Origin: Hysterangium stoloniferum
Lineage: Eukaryota > Basidiomycota > Agaricomycetes > Hysterangiales > Hysterangiaceae
Assembly: GCA_015178975.1 (NCBI GenBank)
Contig: WHVD01000009.1
Coordinates: forward strand, 1 to 64,000
DNA length: 64,000 nt
Direction of reading: 5' to 3'
The translations under genes were made by a program, and so were the position numbers. The notes beneath the pieces are model-generated. The model was given only the letters and a program-made list of their open reading frames with translations. It had not been told where the DNA came from and made no database searches. Positions 25,366-34,792 of this stretch are shown here, piece by piece; positions within the stretch are counted from its first letter, which is position 1; every line of letters starts with the position of its first letter.

Positions 25366-27390
25366 AGAGCATTACACTGACGGCGTTCTGTCACCTTCAA
25401 AATCGGGTCTCACTTCAGATCCAAAGCCCTGTGCGGGGAATAATGGTACTACAATTACTGTAAGTCTCTTTATATCCACTCATTCAATCTCATGGCTATT
25501 GAAAGGCCGAAGACCTCTTTCATTCAACACCGCTCCGACTGGCTGCCCTCAAGTCACCATCAGACGAGTATGCACGTATTCTAGATGTCATGACCCGATA
25601 CGCGATTCATAACCCTTCTGTATCGTTCGTATACAAGAAGGTGAGGATCTATTGGTGCCAGTGATGAGATACTGAATCCAGATGCAGGCTGGATCCACGT
25701 CGCCTGACCTATCCATACCCTCAGGGAGCGCTATCCAGCAGACAATTGATTTATTATATGGATCAAGTGTAGGAAAAGCTCTTCTTCATGTTTCTGCTAC
25801 TGGAACGCCGAAAGCGAAATCGAACTCGAAACCTGTCCGTGAACGAGCGGTGGCAACAAAAAAGGATCTTAAGGGAAAGGGCCGAGCAACGGAAGATGAC
25901 GAACTGGACCAACAGGAAGAGGAGGACGACAGTAATAGTTCCGAACAAAGACAGGACGATGCATTTTTGTGGGAGGCCGAGTCATACACAACTGATGTTA
26001 ATTATCACACAAAAAAGATGGTCTTCTTGCTTTTCATCAATCGTATGTTCTCAAGTGCCCCAGGATTTCTTTCATGTGACATCATATTGGACGTCGACAG
26101 ATCGTCTCGTGGAGTCACCGCGGATAAAGAAAGCCATTGAAGCAGTCTACAGTGGTGTTTTCCCAAAAGGGACTTGTCCTTTCGTATATCTAAGGTGAGA
26201 GCTGCGGTGTCTAATATAAACGTACTTGCTAAGTTCGACACAGCCTGCATCTTGATTTAAAAGCTGTCGATGTTAATGTCCATCCTACGAAACGAGAAGT
26301 GCATTTTTTGGATGAGGAAAACATAACGCAGTGAATATGTGATGCTATCCAAGAGGCATTGGTTGTCAACAGCGGGAGCAGGACGTTTCAGTATCAGGTG
26401 TGGGTGTTGATGTACCTCATAGATCATCGCTGATGCCTGCTAGACGTTGCTCACTGGTGGCGTCCTCGAGTACAAGGAACGGCCAAAGGAGAGGAAGGAG
26501 GGTCCGACTAGCGAAAATCATGTTGCGGAGCCGTGTAAGTTGTTCAGTGGATAACGATCAATCGTGTTATACTCAATTCGCATTAGCATCTGTTCAGAAG
26601 AATATCTACGCTTACAACAAAGTGCGCACATCAGGCCAGGACCGGACTATTGACACCATGTTTCCCGCGACGAATCCGGCACAAGCGACCATTAGCAAAT
26701 CTGATAAAGCCAGTAGAATGACGGATATTAAAGAATCTGATTGCGTACTTACCTCCGTTCGAACTTTGCGAGCAGATGTAGTGCGAGGACGACATGAGGG
26801 TATGGCTGACCGACTCGCTTTTTAGCCTATAATTGATCGTAATGCATATAACTAGGTCTAACCGAGATCCTGGAAAAAACATGTCTTCGTTGGGATCGTG
26901 GACTTGCACAAATGTCTTTCGCTGGTCTAACATGCAACAAAACTGTACCTTATCAATCATGATTCTCTAGCGTATGGCATCAATTTAACGTGTCGGGAAC
27001 AATTTGATAAATCATTGTCCTAGGGAGGAGTTGTTCTATCAGTTGGGATTACGACAATTTGGAAACTTGGTCGTTTTCGCCTAGATCCGCCTGCACCTAT
27101 GCGCACGATTATTTCATTGGCGGTGGAAGCCGAGGACGAAATTGAACAGAATGGGCTGGAAAAGGACAAAGTAATTGATGTATCTTTCTGCCATCCGTTG
27201 GGACGATGATTCAACTTACACCTATCCAGGCTATACTAGAAATACTTACATCACGACGTGAGATGCTCAACGAATATTTTTCGATGTCTATGAATGCCGA
27301 GGACGAGCTCGAAAGCTTGCCCCTTTTGCTACAGGATTATTCGCCAAACCTAGATAAACTCCCGCTTTTTCTCATGCGGCTGGCCCTCCT
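25366..27390 (+). pseudogene. MLH1 fragment B2 (inverted relative to the intact gene)
   Basis: Runs from the exon coding TDGVLSPSK through the C-terminal-domain exon coding LPLFLMRL, so it is the longest partial copy. The N-terminal ATPase motifs (the ENSLDAG and DNGCGI exons) and the final exon are missing. A nonsense codon (TGA at 26332-26334, after NITQ) breaks the frame; the same change occurs in B3 at 29043-29045 but not in B1, B4 or the intact gene. It ends at 27390 in inverted family C sequence. Confidence 0.92.
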
Positions 27391-27505
27391 CAGTAATGTT
27401 GTAGAGCTGCCATCGTCGAGACTACTGTCGACCACATCGCCACCAGCACGTTCTATGCGTATATACCGAATACCGTACTCGGGATGGTCAATTCTAACAG
27501 CTTGG
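27390..27505 (-). pseudogene. Orphan family C, short inverted fragment
   Basis: Encodes on the minus strand a remnant of YGIRYIRIERAGGDVVDSS, the conserved block of family C. It joins MLH1 fragment B2 at a TAATGTTG microhomology and meets the plus-strand C copy head to head at CTGGCCCGGCGTAT. Confidence 0.75.
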
Positions 27506-28470
27506 GACGAAACCATCTCTGGCCCGGCGTATCGCCAACGAATGGAGAGCATTTAGATATTGGAGTTACTTCGGAAGGAGAGATCTGGTGTCAATTACGA
27601 ATATTTCGCTAAAAATTGAACATCCTGAGTGCGGTATTCGGTATATACGTATAGAACGTGCTGGTGGTGATGTGGTCAACAGTAGTCTTGACAATAGCAA
27701 CTCTGCAGCATTATCAGATCCTTCAAGTTCTTTTATATCACGTGCGGCGAAAGACTCCGTCACTTCAAGTAAAAGTCTTTCCAGAAATGACAAGACAATT
27801 GAAAGAGCCATAGCCAAGAACATACGCCTTGTTGATATCGCCATTGCCGCTAAAATAGTGCATGACCACGACAAGAGGTATCAGGGTCTGAAAGGCCAAT
27901 GCTTCTGGTATTCAAACATGATTATGCGGATTCTAGAGAATCATTTCATAAATGCGGATGTCTATGGGAACTTCACAAACCTCCAGGTTCATGGACCTCT
28001 CCTTGGACAAGAGGACGCGTACGCACCAAACTGGAAAGCCAAAACACTCTCAAAGGAAGGCGGGAAAGCGTCCCATATCCCTATTTATACTCTTAGAAAG
28101 GCGGATGTCACGAAGTTGTCCGAGATTTTCAAAAAGGAGTTGAAGGATTGTGCGGAAAAGGTGTGATTTCTCCCCATTTTTCTACCTTATTGACCTAATT
28201 ATTGTATGTGTGTATAAGGTACAAGTTGCAGAGGCAGAGATTCAGGCAACGGCTGGTGTACGGGAGCAAGCGAAGCGGTTGCAGAAGAATATTGCGTTGG
28301 AAGATGAAATGGAGTATCCTGCAGATCCCATTAACATTGTATACTGAGAGGAATATCTTCGATGTAAAGCATTTTCTTGGGACGAAACCATCTCTGGCCC
28401 AGCGTATCGCCAGCAAATGGAGAGCATCAAGGTATTAGAGTTACTTCGGAGGAAGGAGAGATCTGGTGTC
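27505..28470 (+). pseudogene. Orphan family C, copy C1
   Basis: Encodes an Agaricomycete-type orphan protein with the blocks GIRYIRIERAGGDVV, KTIERAIAKNIRLVDIAIA, LKGQCFWYSNMIMRILENHF and, after an intron (28164-28218), EAEIQATAGVREQAKRL. I know similar Cys-Phe-Trp-containing proteins from mushroom-forming fungi, but no function is established. C1 is broken by stops at about 27555 (TAG in place of a sense codon) and 28347 (TGA where copy C2 has TGG). Its end passes directly into MLH1 fragment B3. Confidence 0.7.
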
Positions 28471-29545
28471 AAGCAGCCACGATCCCAACGAAGACATGTT
28501 TTTCCAGGATCTCGGTTAGACCTAGTTATATGCATTAAGATCAATTATAGGCTAAAAAGCGAGTCGGTCAGCCATACCCTCATGTCGCCCTCGCACTACA
28601 TCTGCTCGCAAATTTCGAACGGAGGTGAGTACGCAATCAGACTCTTTAATATCCTTCATTCTACTGGCTTTATCAGATTTGCTAATGGTCGCTTGTGCCG
28701 GATTCGTCGCGGGAAACATGGTGTCAATAGTCCGGTCCTGGTCTGATGTGTGCACTTTGTTGTAAGCGTAGATATTCTTCTGAACAGATGCTAATGCGAA
28801 TTGAGTATAACACGATTGATCGTTATCCACTGAACAACTTACCCGACTCCGCAACATGATTTTCGCTAGTCGGACCCTCCTTCCTCTCCTTTGGCCGTTC
28901 CTTGTACTCGAGGATGCCACCAGTGAGCAACGTCTAACAGGCATCAGCGATGATCTATGAGGTATATCAACACCCACACCTGATACTGAAACGTCCTGCT
29001 CCCGCTGTTGACAACCAATGCCTCTTGGATAGCATCACATATTCACTGCGTTATGTTTTCCTCATCCAAAAAATGCACTTCTCGTTTCGTAGGATGGACA
29101 TTAACATCGACAGCTTTTGTATCAAGAAGCAGGTTGCGTCGAACTTAGCAAGTACGTTTATATTAGACACCGCAGCTCTCACCTTAGATATACGAAAGGA
29201 CAAGTCCCTTTTGGGAAAACACCACTGTAGACTGCTTCAATGGGTTTCTTTATCCGCGGTGACTCCACGAGACGATCTGTCGACGTCCAATATGATGTCA
29301 CATGAAAGAAATCTTGAGGAACTTAAGAACATACGATTGATGAAAAGCAGGACCGTCTTTTTTTGTGATAATTAACATCAGTTGTGTATGACTCGGCCTC
29401 CCACAAAAACGCATCTTCTTGTCTTTGTTCGGAACTATTACTGTCGTCCTCCTCTTCCTCTTGATCCAGTTCGTCATCTTCCGTTGCTCGGCCCTTTCCC
29501 TTAGGATCCTTTTTTGTTGCCACCGCTCCGTCAGTGTAATGCTCT
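28471..29545 (-). pseudogene. MLH1 fragment B3
   Basis: Same orientation as the intact gene, collinear with about 35590-36640. It starts abruptly at CCACGATCCCAACG inside the exon coding IVDLHKC and ends in the acidic linker exon ([18 protein letters not shown]). It shares the nonsense TGA (29043-29045) with B2 and also has a small deletion near 29345. B2 and B3 are therefore an inverted duplicate pair with arms of about 1 kb. Confidence 0.9.
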
Positions 29546-29714
29546 GAGCTGACTTCTCCAGCTGCTATGTGGTTTGCCGGCTTAAGCCCACCTGTTGGTT
29601 GGGGCCGCTGATTGTCCCAAAAATGGACATATTAATTCCAAAATTGTATATTCAGATTATGAATAAAAAGCTTGAAAACTACGACTCGTCCTGTTCTCTC
29701 CTCAACTTATTCCA
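29546..29714 (+). promoter_or_regulatory. Promoter segment D upstream of A3
   Basis: Conserved upstream block of family A, with CCCAAAAATGGACATATTAA, TATTCAGATTATGAATAAAA (TATA-like) and TCCTGTTCTCTCCTCAAC just before the ATG. It begins with a scrap of MLH1 exon 1 (CTTCTCCAGCTGCTAT), marking a breakpoint. Confidence 0.6.
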
Positions 29715-30437
29715 ATGGCACAACCTCCTTTGCCACATATTGCAAACATGAATGCAGCCGTCAACGGCATGACCGCTGGAAGCAACACAATTGCTCAAGA
29801 GATGCAAACCTTCACTGGCCACCAGCAATCACTTGTCGTTGAGCTAGCCCAATTTCCAAACTACAACATGGATCACATACAACAACAACTCGCCGGCATT
29901 CAGGCCAGCATTGCCGCTATCCAGGCGATGCAAGCCAATGTCCAGGCGACGCTGGCCAATGTCCAAGCGACGCTGGCCAATGTCCAGGCAGACATACAGA
30001 CAGTGCAGGCGAGTGTGGGTGATTTGACAGCCTTAACTACTGCGCAGTAAGGATTGCAAGTCCTTACTTTGTTAGAAGATATCGCTGATATTCTTTGATG
30101 TACAGGTTTTGGAATATAGATGCTCGGATGCAGAACGCGGCGAAGGTAGACAGGCCCACCCAACGTTTAGTCCCATTGCGCAGCATTCAACGTGGTCCTA
30201 ATCCTCAAGTGCCTGTAAACACCGCAATACCAAATTTCCCAGCCAACGCTAATGCAATCACGGGAATGTCAAGTAGGTTCCTCTTCCAGTTCTTCCCCCT
30301 TTTTGCCGTTTGTTGAATTGCTTCATGCAGCGGTCGCATGTCGCAATTTGCTCAGAAGCCTGGGCAAAACCATCCCTCAAGGGGTCGCAAAGCAGCGAAC
30401 GGCTGTACGGAAGGCAGTTGGACTACCTGGTATATAG
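29715..30437 (+). CDS. Orphan family A protein A3, 201 aa, coiled coil
   Basis: Three exons (29715-30046, 30106-30272, 30331-30437) sum to 606 nt, whole codons, giving 201 residues. The N-terminus is MAQPPLPHIANMNAAVNGMT. Residues about 60-110 are a Gln/Ala-rich heptad array (repeats of QATLANV) predicted to form a coiled coil. A second region (SIQRGPNPQVPVNTAIPNFP) and the C-terminal motif RRAVGLPGI-like KAVGLPGI close the protein. No catalytic residues or signal peptide are seen. If the first intron is retained, translation stops at once (TAQ-stop). Similar short coiled-coil orphans are common in Agaricomycetes; the function is unknown. It lies downstream of fragment B3. Confidence 0.65.
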
Positions 30438-30527
30438 GTTTTACAGCGGCAATGGGTCATGAGAGTAGCATTGTAAACTTAATTTGTACTATAACAGCAT
30501 GCATACGCAATAGTTTACATCACTGTT

Positions 30528-30708
30528 TTGGTCCTTATCAACATCGCTTGACCAAAGCTTCCGGGTTGTCGTAATCCCAACTGATAGAACAACTCTTCCC
30601 TGGGACAATGATTTATCAAATTATTCCCGACACGTTAAATTGATGCCATACGATAGAGAACCATGATTGATAAGGTACAGTTTTGTCGCATGTTGGACCA
30701 GCGAAAGA
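30528..30708 (-). pseudogene. MLH1 fragment B4, 3' piece
   Basis: Begins with CCTTATCAACATCGCT, the end of the MLH1 coding sequence. It then jumps by deletion to the exon coding [11 protein letters not shown] and its intron, and ends inside the IVDLHKC exon at GAAAGACAC. There the C-family insert (30709-32228) begins. After the insert the same MLH1 exon resumes with CCACGATCCC, so this is the left part of one interrupted MLH1 copy. Confidence 0.8.
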
Positions 30709-31290
30709 CACAAACCACACCTTTTCCTCACAATCCTTCAACTGCTTTTTAAAAACATTGGACAACTCCTCGACATCCGCCTTTCTGAAAGTATAAATAG
30801 GGATATGGAACACTTGCCCCACCCTCGTCTGAGTGTTTCGGCATTCCAGTTTGGTGTGTATGCGTCCTTCTGTTCAAGGTCAGGTCCAAGACCTGGAGGT
30901 TTGTGAAGTTCCCATCCACATTGCTATTTATGAAATGATTCTCTAGAATTGGCATAATCATGTCCGAATACCAGAAGCATTGGCCTTTGAAAACCCGATA
31001 CCTCCCGTCGTAATTGTGGTCTATTTTAGCAGCAATGGTGATATCAACAAGGCGTATGTTCTTTGCTACAGCTCTTTCAATCATCTTGTCGTTGGTGGGA
31101 AGAGTTTCACTTGAAGTGATGTAGTCTTTTGCCATACAGGGTGTAAAAGAACTTGAAGGATCTGATAATGTTGTAGAGCTGCCATCACCAATACTACTGT
31201 CGACCACATCGCCACCAGCACATTCTATGCATATATACCGAATACCATACTCGGGATGATCAATTCTAACAGCTTGGGACGAAACCATCT
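30709..31290 (-). pseudogene. Orphan family C, inverted copy
   Basis: Minus-strand frame with the family C blocks YGIRYICIECAGGDVVDSS, RAVAKNIRLVDITIAAKI and KGQCFWYSDMIMPILENHF. It differs from copies C1 and C2 by many substitutions, so it is a separate, older paralogue. It faces C2 head to head and is fused at its 3' end to the cut MLH1 exon. Frameshifts follow the NFTNLQV block. Confidence 0.7.
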
Positions 31291-32228
31291 CTGGCCCGGC
31301 ATATCGCAGATATTGGAGTTACTTCGGAAGAAGGAGAGATCTGGTGTCAAGCACGAATATTTTGCTTTTAAAATTGACCATCCTGAGTGCGGTATTCGGT
31401 ATATACGTATAGAACGTGCTGGTGGTGGTCAACAGTAGTCTTGACAATAGCAGCTCTGCAGCATTATCAGATCCTTCGCGTTCTTTTATATCACGTGTGG
31501 CGAAAGACTCTGTCACTTCAAGTAAAAGTCTTCCCAGAAATGACAAGACAATCGAAAGAGCCATAGCCAAGAACATACGCCTTGTTGATATCGCCATTGC
31601 CACTAAAATAGTGCATGACCACGACGAGATGTATCAGGGTCTGAAAGGCCAATGCTTCTGGTATTCAAACATGATTATGCGGATTCTAGAGAATCATTTC
31701 ATAAATGCGGATGTCTATGGGAACTTCACAAACCTCCAGGTTCATGGACCTCTCCTTGAACAAGAGGACGCATATGCACCAAACTGGAAAGCCGAAACAC
31801 TCTCAAAGGAAGGCAGGAAGCGTCCCACATCCCTATTTATACTCTTAGAAAGGCGGATGTCACGAAGTTGTCCGAGATTTTCAAAAAGGAGTTGAAGGAT
31901 GGTGCGGAAAAGGTGTGATTTCTCCCCATTTTTCTACCTTATTGACCTAATTATTGTAGGTGTGTATAAGGTACAAGTTGCAGAGGCAGAGATTCAGGCA
32001 ACGGCTGGTGTACGGGAGCAAGCGAAGCGGTTGCAGAAGAATATTGCGTTGGAAGATGAAATGGAGTATCCTGCAGATCCCATTAACATTGTATACTGGG
32101 AGGAATATCTTCGATGTAAAGCATTTTCTTGGGACGAAACTATCTCTGGCCCAGCGTATCGCCAGCAAATGGAGAGCATCAAGGTATTAGAGTTACTTCG
32201 GAGGAAGGAGAGATCTGGTGTCAAGCAG
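31290..32228 (+). pseudogene. Orphan family C, copy C2
   Basis: Nearly identical to C1. A 5-nt loss in the RAGGDVV codons (about 31425) and a single-base loss near 31818 shift the frame, although the later Trp codon (INIVYWEEYLRCKAF) is intact here. The tail (KVLELLRRKERSGVKQ) repeats sequence found at the head of the copy, so C units overlap end to start. The copy ends in the split MLH1 exon. Confidence 0.7.
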
Positions 32229-33745
32229 CCACGATCCCAACGAAGACATGTTTTTCCAGGATCTCGGTTAGACCTAGTTATATGCATTAAGATCAATTAT
32301 AGGCTAAAAAGCGAGTCGGTCAGCCATACCCTCATGTCGTCCTCGCACTACATCTGCTCGCAAAGTTCGAACGGAGGTAAGTACGCAATCAGATTCTTTA
32401 ATATCCGTCATTCTACTGGCTTTATCAGATTTGCTAATGGTCGCTTGTGCCGGATTCGTCGCGGGAAACATGGTGTCAATAGTCCGGTCCTGGCCTGATG
32501 TGCGCACTTTGTTGTAAGAGTAGATTTTCTTTTGAACAGATGCTAATGCGAATTGAGTATAACGCGATTGATCGTTATCCACTGAACAACTTACTGACTC
32601 CGCAACATGATTTTCGCTAGTCGGACCCTCCTTCCTCTCCTTTGGCCGTTCCTTGTCCTCGAGGACGCCATCAGTGAGTAGCGTCTAACAGGCATCAGCG
32701 ATGCTCTATGAGGTATATCAACACCCACACCTGATACTGAAACGTCCTGCTCCCGCTGTTGACAACCAATGCCTCTTGGATAGCATCACATATTCTCTGC
32801 GTCATGATTTCCTCATCACCTCTCGTTTCGTAGGATGTACATTAACATCGACAGCTTTTGGATCAAGATGCAGGCTGCGTCGAGCTTAGCAAGTACCGTT
32901 TATATTGGACACCGCAGCTCTCACCTCAGATATACGAAAGGACAAGTCCCCTTTGGCAAAACACCATTGTATACTGCTTCAATGGCTTTCTTTATCCGCA
33001 GTGAGTCCACGAGACGATCTGTCGACGTCCAATATGATGTCACATGAAAGAAATCCTGGGGCACTTGAGAACATACGATTGATGAAAAGCAAGAAGACCA
33101 TCTTTTTTGTGTGATAATTAACATCAGTTGTGTATGACTCGGCCTCCCACAAAAATGCATCGTCCTGTCTTTGTTCGGAACTATTACTGTCGTCCTCCTC
33201 TTCCTCTTGATCCAGTTCGTCATCTTCCGTTGCTCGGCCCTTTCCCTTAAGATCCCTTTTTGTTGTCACCGCTCGTTCACGGACAGGTTTCGAGTTCGAT
33301 TTCGCTTTCGGCGTTCCAGTAGCAGAAATATCAAAAAGAGCTTTCCCTACACTTGAGCCATATAATAAACCCATTGCCTGCTGGATAGTGTTCCCTGAGG
33401 GTGTGGATAGATCAGGCGACGTGGATCCAGCCTGCATCTGGGTTCAGTATTTCAACACTGGCACCAACAGACCCTCACCTTCTTGCATACGAATGATACC
33501 GAAGGGTTATGAATCGCGTATCGGGTGATGACATCTAGAATACGTGCATACTCGTCTGACGGTGACTTGAGGGCAGCCAGACGGAGCGGTGTTGAATGAA
33601 AGAGGTCCTCGGCCTTTCAATAGCCATGAGATTGAATGAGTGGACATAAAGAGACTTACAGTAATTGTAGTACCATCATTCCCCGCACAGGGCTTTGGAT
33701 CTGGAGTAAGACTCGGTTTCGAAGGTGACAGAACGCCGTCAGTGT
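32229..33745 (-). pseudogene. MLH1 fragment B4, 5' piece
   Basis: Continues the interrupted MLH1 exon and runs through the linker to the exon coding [11 protein letters not shown], same orientation as the intact gene. Exons 2-3 with the ATPase motifs are deleted, and TDGVL is joined to a scrap of exon 1 and then to segment D. A 10-nt deletion near 32817 (loss of CAAAAAATGC relative to the intact gene) shifts the frame. A chimeric open frame that starts in D antisense (ATG at 33827) enters this copy. Confidence 0.9.
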
Positions 33746-33910
33746 AATACTTCTCCAGCTGGTATACGGTTTGCCGGCTTAAGTCCACTTGTTGATTAAG
33801 GCCGCCGATTGTCCCAAAAATGGACATATTAATCCCAAAATTGTATATTCAGATTATGAATAAGAAGCTTCAAAACTACGACTAGTCCTGTTTTCTCTCA
33901 ACTTATTCCA
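33746..33910 (+). promoter_or_regulatory. Promoter segment D upstream of A4
   Basis: Third plus-strand D copy, with CCCAAAAATGGACATATTAA and TATTCAGATTATGAATAAGA (TATA-like) before the A4 start. On the other strand it gives the start codon of the chimeric MLH1 frame, so it may act in both directions. Confidence 0.6.
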
Positions 33911-34656
33911 ATGGCACAACCTCCTTTGCCAAATATCGCAAACATGAATGCAGCCGTCAACGGCATGACCGTTGAAAGCAACACAATTGCTCAAGATCTC
34001 CAAACCTTCACTGGCCACCAGCAATCACTTGTCATTGAGCTAGCCCAATTCCCAAACTACAACATGGGACAAATACAACAACAACTCGCCGGCATTCAGG
34101 CCAGCATTGCCGCTATCCAGGCGATGCAGGCCAATATCCAAGCGACGCTGGCGAATTTCCAAACGACGCTGGCGAATTTCCAAGCGACGCAGGCGAATAT
34201 CCATGCAGACGTACAGATAGTGCAGGCGAGTGTGGGTAATTTGACAGCCTTAACTACTGCGCAGTAAGGATTGCGAGTCCTTACTTTGTTAGAAGATATC
34301 GCTGATATTCTTTTCTGTACAGGTTTTGGAATATAGATGCTCGGATGCAGAACGCGGCGAAGGTAGCCAGGCCCACCCAACGTTTAGTCCCATTGCGCAG
34401 CATTCAACGTGGTCCTAATCCTCAAGTGCCTGTAAACACCGCAATACCAAATTTCCCAGCCAACGCTAATGCAATCACGGGAATGACAAGTAGGTTCCTC
34501 TTCCAGTTCTTCCTTCTTTTTTCTACGTTTGTTGAATTGTTTCATGCAGCAGCCGAATGTCGCAATTTGCTCAGAAGCCTAGGCAAAACCATCCCTCAAG
34601 GGCTCACAAAGCTGCGAACGGCTGCACGGAGGGCAGTTGGACTACCTGGTATATAG
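33911..34656 (+). CDS. Orphan family A protein A4, 208 aa, coiled coil
   Basis: Exons 33911-34263, 34323-34489 and 34550-34656 total 627 nt, whole codons, 208 residues. It is collinear with A3 and exactly seven residues longer: the heptad array has one more unit (QTTLANF, QATQANI variants), so copies change length by heptad gain or loss. It ends in RRAVGLPGI. The gene is intact and lies tail to tail with the intact MLH1 gene, 136 bp apart. The role is unknown. It is a good candidate for the ancestral A neighbour of MLH1. Confidence 0.68.
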
Positions 34657-34792
34657 GGCTTTACAGTGGCAATGGGTCATGACAGTGGCATTGTAAAGTT
34701 AATTCGTATTAGAGAGATGAATATCAGGAACCAATTCAGTTTGCTAATGTATATTAGTTGAAAATACTCTCTATCATCTGTTTTAATCCTTA

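Noticed and set aside
27206-27556. 116-codon plus frame that looked like a novel fusion protein
   Set aside because: It is an accidental frame across the breakpoint between MLH1 fragment B2 and antisense family C sequence.
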